Origin: Rhyzopertha dominica
Lineage: Eukaryota; Arthropoda; Insecta; Coleoptera; Bostrichidae
NCBI GenBank assembly: GCA_025024175.1
Contig: QCXZ01000041.1
Span: forward strand, 26,841,786-26,905,785
Reading direction: 5' to 3'
DNA: 64,000 nucleotides
Under the pieces are notes generated by a model. The model saw only the letters and a program-made list of their open reading frames with translations. It did not search any database and was not told the DNA's origin. Position numbers and translations under genes: made by a program. Below, piece after piece: positions 18,916 to 27,860 of this stretch (within the stretch, counting starts at the first letter, position 1; every line of letters begins with the position of its first letter).

Positions 18916-19292
18916 GTGTACTGCCGGATCGAGCACTCAATGAATACGACTTGCACAAATTTACAAAGAAAATTCCTAATTTTCGAGGTGTGTACATGTT
19001 GGACGAATTGCCTTTACGGCCACGTCGTCGCAAAGAATGTGCAATCATCAACTTGAATAAATCTAACGAATCCGGCAGTCACTGGGTAGCAACATATAAT
19101 AAAGACAAGAATCAGTGCCTCTACTTTGACAGTTTCGGGAACCTGAGACCGCCCAAGGAAATTGTAAAGTATCTAGGAGAAGGTGTGCAGTACAACTATG
19201 ATAGATACCAAAACGATAACACTGTAATATGTGGTCATTTATGTTTATTATTTTTATATGATTGTACCTATAAATCAGGCGACTTGAAATAA
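18897..19292 (+). CDS. Adenovirus-type cysteine protease (virion maturation)
   Basis: The frame is open from the frameshift site to a TAA at 19290-19292. It begins LLSVLPDRALNEYDLHKF and NFRGVYM, which is conserved in the relic at 6875-6975, then GSHWVATY (catalytic His), a LYFDSFGN motif (acidic residue) and VICGHLCLLFLYDC (catalytic Cys). This is the ULP1/adenain fold used to mature capsid precursors. The only ATG in the frame (18998) lies after the conserved N-terminal segment, so translation probably enters by -1 frameshifting from the PLA2-like ORF or through splicing. Length is short but complete for the family. Confidence 0.85.
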   Translation, partial: KTKKLLSVLPDRALNEYDLHKFTKKIPNFRGVYMLDELPLRPRRRKECAIINLNKSNESGSHWVATYNKDKNQCLYFDSFGNLRPPKEIVKYLGEGVQYNYDRYQNDNTVICGHLCLLFLYDCTYKSGDLK

Positions 19293-19321
19293 ATGTTTTC
19301 AGTTTGACTGTGTCCTTTATC

Positions 19322-20005
19322 ATATCAAGAATCCTTAGTTTTTCCGGCAACGAGTCTTCGTTGACGGCCAACTATTTTCCTCCGATAGACTTGACAACGC
19401 CGTACGAATGCGGTTTAGTGAGTCTTTTTACGTATAATAGTATACCGAATATTGACCAAAGCAACAATCTGTTTCACGTTGGCAATCAAACTATAGTACT
19501 AGCAGAAGGAGCATATGAATTGGAGGTTACTGCAGAGTACATTGAAACTTACTTGAAAGAAAAAAAGAGTAGTATTATAGTCAATATTCGCGCGAACACG
19601 AATACATTGAGGACTGAAGTCAAAAGCACTCATCCTATATATTTTAACAAAGAACGTTCGATCGGTTCACTTTTGGGATTTAGTAAGCGCATTATAGAAC
19701 CAAACAAACTCGTGGTATCTGATTTGCCTGTAAATATTAATAAAGTTACATCGATTCGCGTAGAGTGCAATATAGTTACCGGAGCTTACCACAATAATAG
19801 ACTTGTTCACACTATACATGAATTCTCCCCCAACGTTTTGCCTGGCTACAAGATTAATGAGGTGCCAAAGAATATTATTTACTTACCTGTAAACGGAACT
19901 TGTATTAACTCCGTTACTGTCAGACTGGTAGATCAAGATGGAAACGATCTCAACTTTCGAAATGAAACAATTACGATTATTTTACATTTGAGACCGTCTA
20001 CCTAG
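19322..20005 (+). CDS. Penton-like minor capsid protein
   Basis: About 227 residues begin at SRILSFSGNESSLTANYFPPIDL. In this copy the likely start codon reads ATA at 19322, whereas the second copy has ATG at 26902; upstream, the frame is open only to a TTG at 19304. The protein is beta-rich with a YECGLVSLFTYNSIPN segment, an EVTAEYIETYLKEK helix, an IGSLLGFSKR motif and a VNGTCINSVTVRLVDQDG...I.LHLRP end. That final VRLVDQDG...F...TI.L.LR strand pattern is typical of the single-jelly-roll penton of Polintons. A TTTTCAG splice-acceptor-like site precedes the start. The whole frame is otherwise open here. Confidence 0.75.
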   Translation: MSRILSFSGNESSLTANYFPPIDLTTPYECGLVSLFTYNSIPNIDQSNNLFHVGNQTIVLAEGAYELEVTAEYIETYLKEKKSSIIVNIRANTNTLRTEVKSTHPIYFNKERSIGSLLGFSKRIIEPNKLVVSDLPVNINKVTSIRVECNIVTGAYHNNRLVHTIHEFSPNVLPGYKINEVPKNIIYLPVNGTCINSVTVRLVDQDGNDLNFRNETITIILHLRPST

Positions 20006-20010
20006 ATTGT

Positions 20011-20018
20011 TATATAAA
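20011..20018 (+). promoter_or_regulatory. TATA box upstream of capsid genes
   Basis: TATATAAA directly after the penton-like stop and about 70 bp upstream of the small basic ORF, which is followed by the major capsid gene. The same motif is at 27594-27601 in the second copy. Confidence 0.45.
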
Positions 20019-20086
20019 GTTTTGCTCATAAGGATTCACCTTAGTAAGCTGTGTGTCCTTGTCAGAGCCAGCAGTAAAAAAGAGAC

Positions 20087-20275
20087 ATGCTTATTTTTAA
20101 CAAGAACAACAACATCAGTAACTGCAATAAATATTCGCCATCAGCACCTAAACAGGTTAGTTGTGACCTGAGTGTCAAACGATCAACAAGCAGATTCAAA
20201 CGAACGGCACCGGCCCGTTTAACGAAGGAAAATAGACAGTTTTTAAAATCGTTGGGGCTAACGGTACTTGCATAA
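20087..20275 (+). CDS. Small basic protein before major capsid
   Basis: The protein has 62 residues, rich in Lys, Arg, Ser and Asn, and ends KENRQFLKSLGLTVLA. The stop lies 2 bp before the major capsid ATG at 20278, a tight arrangement that suggests co-expression. I do not recognise it with certainty; position and composition suggest a virion core or cement protein, comparable in place to small basic late proteins of adenoviruses. The second copy carries an extra C that breaks the frame, probably a sequencing error. Confidence 0.55.
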   Translation: MLIFNKNNNISNCNKYSPSAPKQVSCDLSVKRSTSRFKRTAPARLTKENRQFLKSLGLTVLA

Positions 20276-20277
20276 AA

Positions 20278-21485
20278 ATGAGCGACCTGTTGAACATCAT
20301 GGAGGTTCCTCGTTTTGATGANTCTATAATTAAACAAGNATTCCATACGTATTCGCCATTTATANAATCATACAANCCAACCCACACTATCCAAATCTGT
20401 GTTCATCATCAGGACTTGGTTTTGATACCGTCAGAAAGTTTCTTGTACGTTGAAGGAACTTTGACAGATGAGAATGATGCTGCGGTGAATACAATTAAAC
20501 TTACCAACAACTGTGCTGCTTTCATGTTTGAGGAAATTCGCTACGAATTAAATGCAATCGAAATAGATCGTACTAAAAATGTGGGCATTTCGACGTCTTT
20601 AAAAAATTATATTTCTCTAAGTCCAAGTGAAAGCCATGCTCTCCTTAATGCAGGATGGAATTTAAAAGATGACCGGTTATTATCGACAGAAAACGGAAAG
20701 TTCAACTTTTGCATACCGTTGAACAAGTTGCTTGGATTCGCCGAAGATTATAAGAAAATTGCAACCAAACGCCAAACATGAATTGATATTAGTTAGAGCT
20801 AAGACGGATGACAACTGTATGAAAACAGTTCTTGCAAAGTACAAGTTTAATATCAAGAAAATCAATTGGAAGGTATCTCACATTACGCTGAATGATGCAG
20901 AACGTCTCAAACTGTATCAGACAATTCAAAGTTCTCGTTCGATTCAAATCAGCTTTCGAAGCTGGGACCTTTATGAATTTCCCAACATGCCGCAGTCGAC
21001 ATCGAATATTTGGCGCGTGAAAACTTCTAACCAGTTGGAAAAGCCCCGATTTGTCATTTTTGCATTGCAAACAAACAAGTTGTACAATCTTAGAGAAAAT
21101 CCTAGCGAATTCAGTCCATGTAAACTAAACAATGTGAAAGTTCATCTTAATTCACAAGTATTCCCGTATGAAAATTTGCATGTTTCCTTTGATGAAAATC
21201 GATATGCCTTATTGTATTATATGTACAGTAAGTTTCAAGAGGCTTAACGATGAAAATCGGTGTCCTTTGTTGGATCCCTCAAATTTTAAGAATATATCTC
21301 CAATTGCTGTAATTGATTGCCGACACCAAAACGAACAGATTAAGACGGGTTCTATAGACATCAAAGTGGAGTTTGAAACGGGAAATGGAGGCATACCAGC
21401 CAATACGTCAGCGTTCTGTTTATTGCTCCATGATAGAATATTCGATTACTCCCCACTCACCGGGGATGTGAGACGGTTGATATAA
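20278..21485 (+). CDS. Major capsid protein (double jelly roll), frame-broken
   Basis: The frame starts MSDLLNIMEVPRFD at 20278. A hexon-like beta-rich protein follows, with TIQICVHHQDLVLIPSESFL, an AAFMFEEIRYELNAIEIDR strand-loop pattern characteristic of Polinton and virophage capsids, and an FNFCIPLNKLLGFAEDYKKI segment at the end of the first jelly roll. The first break (20781) comes from an extra A near 20765 not present in the second copy, so it is probably an error. The second, GCT TAA C at 21242-21248, is identical in both copies; coding resumes in +1 as NDENRCPLLDPSNF and runs to 21485. Four N bases lie near the start. Expected product is about 400 residues, the usual coat protein of about 15-kb elements. 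Confidence 0.85.
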
Positions 21486-21488
21486 AAG
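21481..21488 (+). promoter_or_regulatory. TATA box
   Basis: TATAAAAG overlaps the end of the major capsid ORF and lies 74 bp upstream of the next plus-strand ATG at 21562. It is conserved at 29064-29071 in the second copy. Confidence 0.45.
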
Positions 21489-21561
21489 CTTGGTCGAAAG
21501 CGAAGAATGAATAGTTTTATTTCTTACATCAACCGGTTTCTTCGTTGATATCCTGCTAACC

Positions 21562-22048
21562 ATGGCTCGAGCGTCATCGTCAACAACGAACTGGATTGTG
21601 ATGGATGTCCAGGATCTAAGAGGAAAGGACAACGAATTTATTCTCCCATCGGGAGAATTTTACACATTTATCGTTTCGCTCACCATATCCGATAAACACA
21701 TTGTCATTCCCGGAGTATAGACAAGTAAAGTGGCTACAAAAGAACTACCATGGAATAAAATGGGAGGACGGGTCCGTGCCATTGGACGTAGTTCAGCGAT
21801 TCCTTCTGGAAGCGCTCCCCAGCTCCAGCGTGGTGTACGTGAAGGGAGCAGAGAAGAAAACCTGGGTGTCCCACCTACTAAATCACAACTTATCTGTTGT
21901 GAATGCAGAGGAGATTGGCTGCGAGAGTTTTCGCGTTTTACGAAATTCGATAGATCCTAATAGTGTAATAAGATGCACTTCACACTGGGGATATTGTGCA
22001 CTACAAAATGTATTTTTAATAAAGCACTTTGTATTTAATAGTGAATAA
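21562..22048 (+). CDS. Conserved Polinton protein, possibly RNase H-fold (copy 1, frameshifted)
   Basis: The start MARASSSTTNWIVMDVQDLRG is the same as in the intact second copy at 29145-29630. Here an extra T near 21676 shifts the frame, and the rest is read from 21701 onwards. The intact version has 161 residues. Features: an early VMDVQD acidic motif, VYVKGAEKKTW, and a C..H...C arrangement near the end (IRCTSHWGYCALQNV). The acidic start, central strand and Cys/His end would fit an exonuclease or RNase H-like fold, but I cannot name the family with confidence. It lies after the capsid gene and converges on a small minus-strand gene. Confidence 0.55.
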
Positions 22049-22131
22049 AACACTTGTAAAATATAAAACTTGTTTTTATTTAAGGTAAAAGGATTACAGT
22101 ATTATTGAACTTAACAATAAACATTCTATGT

Positions 22132-22371
22132 TTAACAATCTTTTTTAAATCTTCGACGGCTAATATGTTGTACCACTCGTCTACGTACATCTGGTACTTC
22201 TGGCTTTAGTTCTAAAAGAACTCGCTCACCATACGTAGTGCGGTGTTTCTTGGCGTTGGTCACAGAATATTTTTTCCCCGGCGTCATGTCCTCCACGGTG
22301 ATCCATTTATAATTGTGCATTGCACTTATGCAATTAAATTTTTTGATAACGTTCTTGGCTTCGGCAGACAT
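22132..22371 (-). CDS. Small OB-like protein 1 (copy 1)
   Basis: From an ATG at 22371: MSAEAKNVIKKFNCISAM, then a WITVEDMTPGKKYSV and KKHRTTYGERVLLEL block. The GKKY.V....K..T.YGERV.LEL pattern is that of small single-domain proteins common in insect Polintons, likely OB-fold single-strand DNA binders. In this copy an extra T near 22204 changes the C-terminal frame; the second copy reads on plausibly to about 29680. Conversely the second copy lacks a T near the N-terminus. The two contigs therefore complement each other. A paralogue is encoded at 22674-23225. Confidence 0.6.
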   Translation of the reverse strand: MSAEAKNVIKKFNCISAMHNYKWITVEDMTPGKKYSVTNAKKHRTTYGERVLLELKPEVPDVRRRVVQHISRRRFKKDC

Positions 22372-22442
22372 CTTTAACTTTGTGTGGTCACGAGAGTGTC
22401 AACGACGGCTACAACGACAACAGCAACTGGAGAGTACTAAAC

Positions 22443-22466
22443 TGTGTGTGTGTGTGTGTGTGTGTG
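22443..22466. repeat. TG dinucleotide microsatellite
   Basis: A (TG)n run of about 12 units in the region upstream of small OB-like gene 1. The second copy has about the same run at 30026-30046. Confidence 0.85.
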
Positions 22467-22471
22467 CAAGC

Positions 22472-22580
22472 GTCGGACCCGCATGCATCAGTTTGAATTA
22501 ATAACTCATATGGCACATATGATGCAACGGTCGAACCCTCATGCAGCAATTTGAGTTAATGACTCATAACTTACCGTTGG
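22472..22580. repeat. 58-bp imperfect tandem repeat with AP-1-like site
   Basis: GTCGGACCCGCATGCATCAG...TAACTCAT (22472) recurs as GTCGAACCCTCATGCAGCA...TGACTCAT (22530). The second unit contains the palindromic TGACTCA, the AP-1/bZIP consensus. Between them lies CATATG-GCA-CATATG. The region is 5 prime of small OB-like gene 1 and 3 prime of gene 2, so it may hold the promoter of gene 1. It recurs unchanged at about 30055-30163. Confidence 0.5.
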
Positions 22581-22673
22581 GATGCAATGATGTTTTATAA
22601 ATAAAACTGTTTAATATATTACCCACATACATGCTTTATTGAGTACAAATACATCCACTTAAATATTATTATA

Positions 22674-23225
22674 TTAAAAATAGCTTTTTGAGTAGAATCC
22701 CATGGCGGTCGTATCGGGGTCGAAACCGTCGACTTCATCAACGCCTTCGTCCTCTGGGTGATGCTCTGATTGCTGTTGACGTTGTTGTTGTTCCGACTCT
22801 GGGGATGCGGGAGAAAAACGGCCTGGAACTTGGTCATTTCCAGCTTGTAACTCTTTCAATCGCGTCCCTTATTGATCAGGTAGGTTTTGCCGCCGCCCCA
22901 ATTCGTTCAATTGCTTGTCGGTAAAGGCATTGTACCTCTCGGGTAAATTTATCTTGAAGCATTCGTCTAGCTCTGCAATGATTCTTGTTCCGAATTTTGT
23001 GTCCGCCCTACGCAGACTATTTACTTTGTACGGACGGTTCTTTTCCATCGACTCTAGTGGTTTAACCACTTGCAAGCGTTGAGCGAGTTGAACTTCTCCA
23101 GCAAGTTGTCGCTCTTCTGATGCTTTTGAGGCTTCCTGATGTTGGGAAGTTGCAGCAGCGGTAGCGTCATCGACGGCGGCGAATGCAGCAGAAGTCCTTG
23201 ATGGTCTTCTTCTCCATTTTTGCAC
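22674..23225 (-). CDS. Small OB-like protein 2 with acidic tail (copy 1, frameshifted)
   Basis: The N-terminal part is alanine/glutamine-rich and poorly ordered. The core PYKVNSLRRADTKFGTRIIAEL followed by a FKINLPERYNAFTD segment follows the same pattern as OB-like protein 1, so the two are probably paralogues. A single-base difference near 22898 (one more C than in the second copy) ends the frame early here. The C-terminal Gln/Glu/Asp-rich tail (SESEQQQRQQQSEH, 22674-22859) continues in another frame. An acidic tail after an OB fold is typical of single-strand DNA binding proteins. Divergent from the polymerase gene, with which it shares a 230-bp intergenic region. Confidence 0.55.
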
Positions 23226-23394
23226 TTGTGGTAGCTTTATCTTGAATGCTTTTAATCAACAGAAGTCGAGTGAAACTTGTGTGTCATTCTACAATGCGGT
23301 GAGTTTAAATAGAAGTTCCTCCCTCATCTTTCTCTAATTTCCTTTCCCACCATTTTTCTTACTCCCTCCACTGCACGCCATCAAAGGAAAAAGT

Positions 23395-23402
23395 TATAAA
23401 AG
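23395..23402 (+). promoter_or_regulatory. TATA box of polymerase gene (copy 1)
   Basis: TATAAAAG lies 56 bp upstream of the first ATG (23458) of the zinc-finger/polymerase gene. It is conserved at 30967-30974 in the second copy. Confidence 0.5.
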
Positions 23403-23457
23403 CAAAAACCTGAAACAATTCCCGACATTTGATTGTGTATCAGCCATAGAAACACAA

Positions 23458-25764
23458 ATGCCTCTTTGCGATCTTTGCGGGTTAAGCTTTACGAGTTTCA
23501 GTCAACTTTAAACGACATTTAAAAAACAGTGCATTCGAATACCAATTGCAGTTGTTGTGAAGTATGCGGTATCTTACTAAGAACAGACAACTTACGTAGA
23601 CATATGAGGTCTCCATGAAAATACTAGTTGGACCGAGTGGGGAAACAATGATCAACTGGACACCCGCCAATATCTATGCGAGATTTGTGGTTTAACGGTT
23701 TCCGCTAAAAGTGCTTTAAGACAACATACACGGAACCCTGCTGCTGCCGCTTCTTACACCGTCAGATGATTTCCTGTGTGATGTTGCAGTATGATGTTAC
23801 CGAAAAGGCTGTTTAATTCAAACACAAACGCACACATTGCTACAACAGGTACGTTTAACTACTCTTGTTAACCACAGCTTCTTCTTAATAATGTGCTGTG
23901 CATTATTAGAGAATGAAAACGACAATATTGAGCAGAATGAAAAGCCGTCACTTCAGCCAGCTCATTACTTTCATCAAAAATGTGTGAAAACTGTTAATAG
24001 AGGTTCCACTTGCCCAGTGGTCGAAACACTTGAGATCTACCAGTCATAAAATGAAAGCTGCTGTTGTTACACAGGACGGATTTAAGGTAACCACAGAGTC
24101 AAGTTTAAAAATAAAGAAACAACAAAAATCCTGACTTTTTTCGTTGTTTCAGGTTATTAAAAAGCAGTTTTCAAGAACGCATAGAGACGCTGCTAATCGA
24201 AAACAACGATTATTCCAATTTGGACTGCGTAAAGTTTCTACAATCTATCGAAGAAAGTGCAGTTTTGGAATTAATCAAACGTCTACGCAAACACCAAGCA
24301 TACAAGCTGAGTATGAACTTTTTGCGGAGTACGTGAGGATGACGGATGAAACTGAAGAATTTAGTATAAAGTCCTTTCAAAACTAAAATGCAAACAGTCC
24401 AAGACGATTCTCAGGTACGAGCGATATACCAAGATATGTGCGGTCAAATTCTCACAAAAATGGAAAAATTTGAGTTAAGCAAATCCAGTTGGAGTTTGAT
24501 TTGTATTCTTCACCTGGAAATAAATTTTAACAAATATCAGCCGCTTAGGGGTTCCAGTTTCATTCCCTTGTCTCGCTCAATTCAAAGTAAGAAAGCGTGT
24601 ATAAATGTTAACAATAACGATCCTTATTGTTTCAAATGGGCAGTCATCTCGGCTTTATATCCTGTGCAAGAACATTGTTATAGAACGTCATCGTATATGG
24701 TTAGGGATATTTGTGCAAATAGTATTACTCTAGCCAATGGTGTCACAATAAATTTTGGCAACTTGCAGTTTCCCTTAAAAATAAGCGACGTGTCAATATT
24801 TGAGACGCTTAATAACAATATAAGTGTAAATGTATTTGGTTTGGAAGGAGATCAGATTATCGGGCCTTATTACCGTTCTGAAAAAAACAATGCAGCTACA
24901 CACATTAATTTACTACTTGCAACGCAACGAAATTGCGCACTATGTCTGGATAAAATATTTATCGCGTTTTGTTCGAATGCAAGTAACAACTTATACACAT
25001 AAACATTATTTTTGTAATTATTGTTTGCTGCATTTTCAACTCAAGGACAAATTAGAAGCCCATTCAAAAATTTGTAATCGCATAGTGACGGAAATGCCTG
25101 ACCCTCTTGATTCAGTGATAAGTTTTTACTAATTATAAGAAAAAAATGGAAGTTCCCTTTTGTGTATATGCGATTTTGAATGCATTTTACAAAGTGTAGA
25201 CACTTGTATGCCCAATCCAAACACTTCGTCTACGACAACCACACAACAGCAATGTTCCCTGCGCATATTCGTACTACATTCTCAGTTCCTATGACTGTAG
25301 CTTAAATATTTTGAGAGTGTATCGCGAGCAAGATGCTGCAGACCAGTTTGTGTATTCACTTGCACGTGATTTGACAAAAATTTATCTCGAGATTTATAAA
25401 AAACCCAAAACCAATGAAACCTCTTACCGAAGAACAAAAAAATTTATCATGCTACTTGTCCTACTTGTCATATTTGCGAAAAACCTCTGGGTGAAGACCG
25501 TGTGGCCGATCATAATCATTTCACCTCGCTCTACAATGGACCCAGCCATCGCGATTGCAATATATTGTACAGAAAACCTAAATTTTTCCCCATATTTTTT
25601 TTCACAACTTGTCCGCTACGATTGTTCATTTATTTGTGCGATCATTAAACAATATTAAAGGACCCATTGGTTTAATTCCTTTGAATAAAGAGCTGTATGT
25701 TTCCATATCCAAACACATTCGTGTTAGTCGGGATGAAAGTATCGAATTGCGGTTCCTCGACTCG
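23458..25764 (+). CDS. Zinc-finger/DNA polymerase B gene, copy 1 (partial, many indels)
   Basis: This is the same gene as 31026-35147, running into the 100-N gap. Compared with the second copy it has many single-base insertions and losses (for example near 23505, 23620, 23690, 24170, 24380, 24890, 25165), which break it into short frames. The errors are concentrated toward the contig end, so they look like low-coverage consensus errors rather than evolutionary decay. Use the second copy for the protein. Confidence 0.8.
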
Positions 25765-25864
25765 NNNNNNNNNNNNNNNNNNNNNNNNNNNNNNNNNNNN
25801 NNNNNNNNNNNNNNNNNNNNNNNNNNNNNNNNNNNNNNNNNNNNNNNNNNNNNNNNNNNNNNNN
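25765..25864. other. Assembly gap of exactly 100 N
   Basis: A run of 100 N bases, the conventional placeholder for a gap of unknown size. The sequence on its left equals the sequence at 33324 and the sequence on its right equals that at 18280, so the two flanking contigs overlap rather than leave a gap. Confidence 0.98.
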
Positions 25865-25865
25865 A

Positions 25866-26488
25866 CGAAAAGATACACGCGCTAGAAATCAAGCCGACCT
25901 GATACTCGCTGAAAAGGCCTGGCAACGAGTATTATCAAAAGATTCTAAATTATTAGGTGAAAAAATACCTGCTTGGCTCGTGGCTAACGCGATGAAAGCC
26001 AAAGCAAAGCTAGGGATGGGATTGAAAAACATCAATCAACGCAAAAGTAAGGGTTCAAGTGTTTAAAAAAGAAGAAGAATGCATTTGCAAATCAGCAAAT
26101 TCCTTTGCGCGATATCATAAAAAAACGAAAACTGCTTTGAAATTGAAGAAACCTGCAAGTTTAAACGATGCTATTGAACTTGCTGTCTCGGAAGCAAAAA
26201 AGACTGTCACGGGAAAACGTGCAAAGTTACCTCGAACTCGGTCATTCGAATTCCAAAGACTGGAGGCGTATTACCAGCCCTCTTGCCTATTTTCGCCCCT
26301 TACATCAATAGGAAGTATTGCGTCTGGAGCAGCCAGTATTTCTAAAGCAGTGAATGATGTAAAAAACGCTCGTCAGCAATTGGCCGAAAGCGAACGTCAC
26401 AACACAGAACCATGGTGGCAGTTGCTATTGGAAAAGGCCTGTATCTCAAACCATACAAGAAGGGGCTGGGTCTTTTTTTAAGACCAAA
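25866..26488 (+). CDS. PLA2-like protein, copy 2 (5 prime missing, indels)
   Basis: The second-copy counterpart of 18280-18915 begins abruptly after the N gap at the codons following the HD motif. Several one-base losses and gains (near 26057, 26120, 26245, 26290, 26400) break the frame. The T TTT TTA heptamer is intact at 26474-26480. Confidence 0.8.
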
Positions 26489-26873
26489 AAACTTTTAAGT
26501 GTACTGCCGGATCGAGCACTCAATGAATACGACTTGCACAAATTTACAAAGAAAATTCCTAATTTTCGAGGTGTGTACATGTTGGACGAATTGCCTTTAC
26601 GGCCACGTCGTCGCAAAGAATGTGCAATCATCAACTTGAATAAATCTAACGAATCCGGCAGTCACTGGGTAGCAACATATTATATAAAGACAAGAATCAG
26701 TGCCTCTACTTTGACAGTTTCGGGAACCTGAGACCGCCCAAGGAAATTGTAAAGTATCTAGGAGAAGGTGTGCAGTACAACTATGATAGATACCAAACGA
26801 TAACACTGTAATATGTGGTCATTTTTATTATTTTTATATGATTGTACCTATAAATCAGGCGACTTGAAATAAA
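26480..26873 (+). CDS. Adenovirus-type protease, copy 2 (indels)
   Basis: The counterpart of 18897-19292. It is open through the His motif, then loses frame near 26680 and again near 26796, and lacks a few bases just after the Cys motif (26815). Catalytic features are otherwise the same as in copy 1. The differences are most simply sequencing errors. Confidence 0.8.
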
Positions 26874-26901
26874 TGTTTTCAGTTTGACTGTGTCCTTTAT
26901 C

Positions 26902-27588
26902 ATGTCAAGAATCCTTAGTTTTTCCGGCAACGAGTCTTCGTTGACGGCCAACTATTTTCCTCCGATAGACTTGACAACGCCGTACGAATGCGGTTTAGTG
27001 AGTCTTTTTACGTATAATAGTATACCGAATATTGACCAAAGCAACAATCTGTTTCACGTTGGCAATCAAACTATAGTACTAGCAGAAGGAGCATATGAAT
27101 GGAGGCTATGCAGAGTACATTGAAACTTACTTGAAAGAAAAAAGAGTAGTATTATAGTCAATATTCGCGCGAACACGAATACATTGAGGACTGAAAGTCA
27201 AAAGCAACTCATCCTAATATATTTTAACAAAGAACGTTCGATCGGTTCACTTTTGGATTAAGTAAGCGCTTATAGAAACCAAACAAACTCGTGGTATCTG
27301 ATTTGCCTGTAAATATTAATAAAGTTACATCGATTCGCGTAGAGTGCAATATAGATAACCGGGAGCTTACCCACAATAATAGACTTGTTCACACTATACA
27401 TGAATTCTCCCCCAAACGTTTTGCCTGGCTACAAGATTAATGAGGTGCCAAAGAATATTATTTACTTACCTGTAAACGGAACTTGTATTAACTCCGTTAC
27501 TGTCAGACTGGTAGATCAAGATGGAAACGATCTCAACTTTCGAAATGAAACAATTACGATTATTTTACATTTGAGACCGTCTACCTAG
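26902..27588 (+). CDS. Penton-like protein, copy 2 (ATG start, indels)
   Basis: It begins with ATG at 26902 (MSRILSFSGNESS), where copy 1 has ATA. Frame breaks occur near 27100, 27140, 27200, 27255 and 27355, none of them shared with copy 1. The C-terminal 60 residues are identical to copy 1. The ATG here is the best candidate for the real start. Confidence 0.75.
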
Positions 27589-27593
27589 ATTGT

Positions 27594-27601
27594 TATATAA
27601 A
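27594..27601 (+). promoter_or_regulatory. TATA box, copy 2
   Basis: TATATAAA, the counterpart of 20011-20018, upstream of the small basic ORF and major capsid gene. Confidence 0.45.
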
Positions 27602-27669
27602 GTTTTGCTCATAAGGATTCACCTTAGTAAGCTGTGTGTCCTTGTCAGAGCCAGCAGTAAAAAAGAGAC

Positions 27670-27857
27670 ATGCTTATTTTTAACAAGAACAACAACATCA
27701 GTAACTGCAATAAATATTCGCCATCAGCACCTAAACAGGTTAGTTGTGACCTGAGTGTCAAACGATCAACAAGCAGATTCAAACGAACGGCACCGGCCCC
27801 GTTTAACGAAGGAAAATAGACAGTTTTAAAATCGTTGGGGCTAACGGTACTTGCATA
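27670..27857 (+). CDS. Small basic protein, copy 2 (frameshifted)
   Basis: The counterpart of 20087-20275. One additional C near 27798 and one missing T in a T-run near 27825 alter the frame. The ATG and the spacing to the capsid start are the same. Confidence 0.5.
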
Positions 27858-27860
27858 AAA

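Larger units (their letters stand above)
18280..25764. repeat. First copy of 7.5-kb duplicated block (likely assembly overlap)
   Basis: This block, from within the PLA2-like gene to within the polymerase gene, is repeated nearly base for base at 25865-33324. Differences are mostly single-base indels in homopolymers and a few substitutions. In this copy they cluster in the last 2.5 kb (about 23200-25764), next to the 100-N gap. In the other copy they cluster in its first 2 kb, next to the same gap. Confidence 0.95.

Noticed and set aside
19293..19310. ATG at 19293 as start of the penton-like gene
   Set aside because: It stops after four codons; the frame and copy 2 point to the codon at 19322/26902.
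22441..22466. TG run as a possible Z-DNA or recombination element of the Polinton
   Set aside because: A simple microsatellite; nothing around it supports a function.
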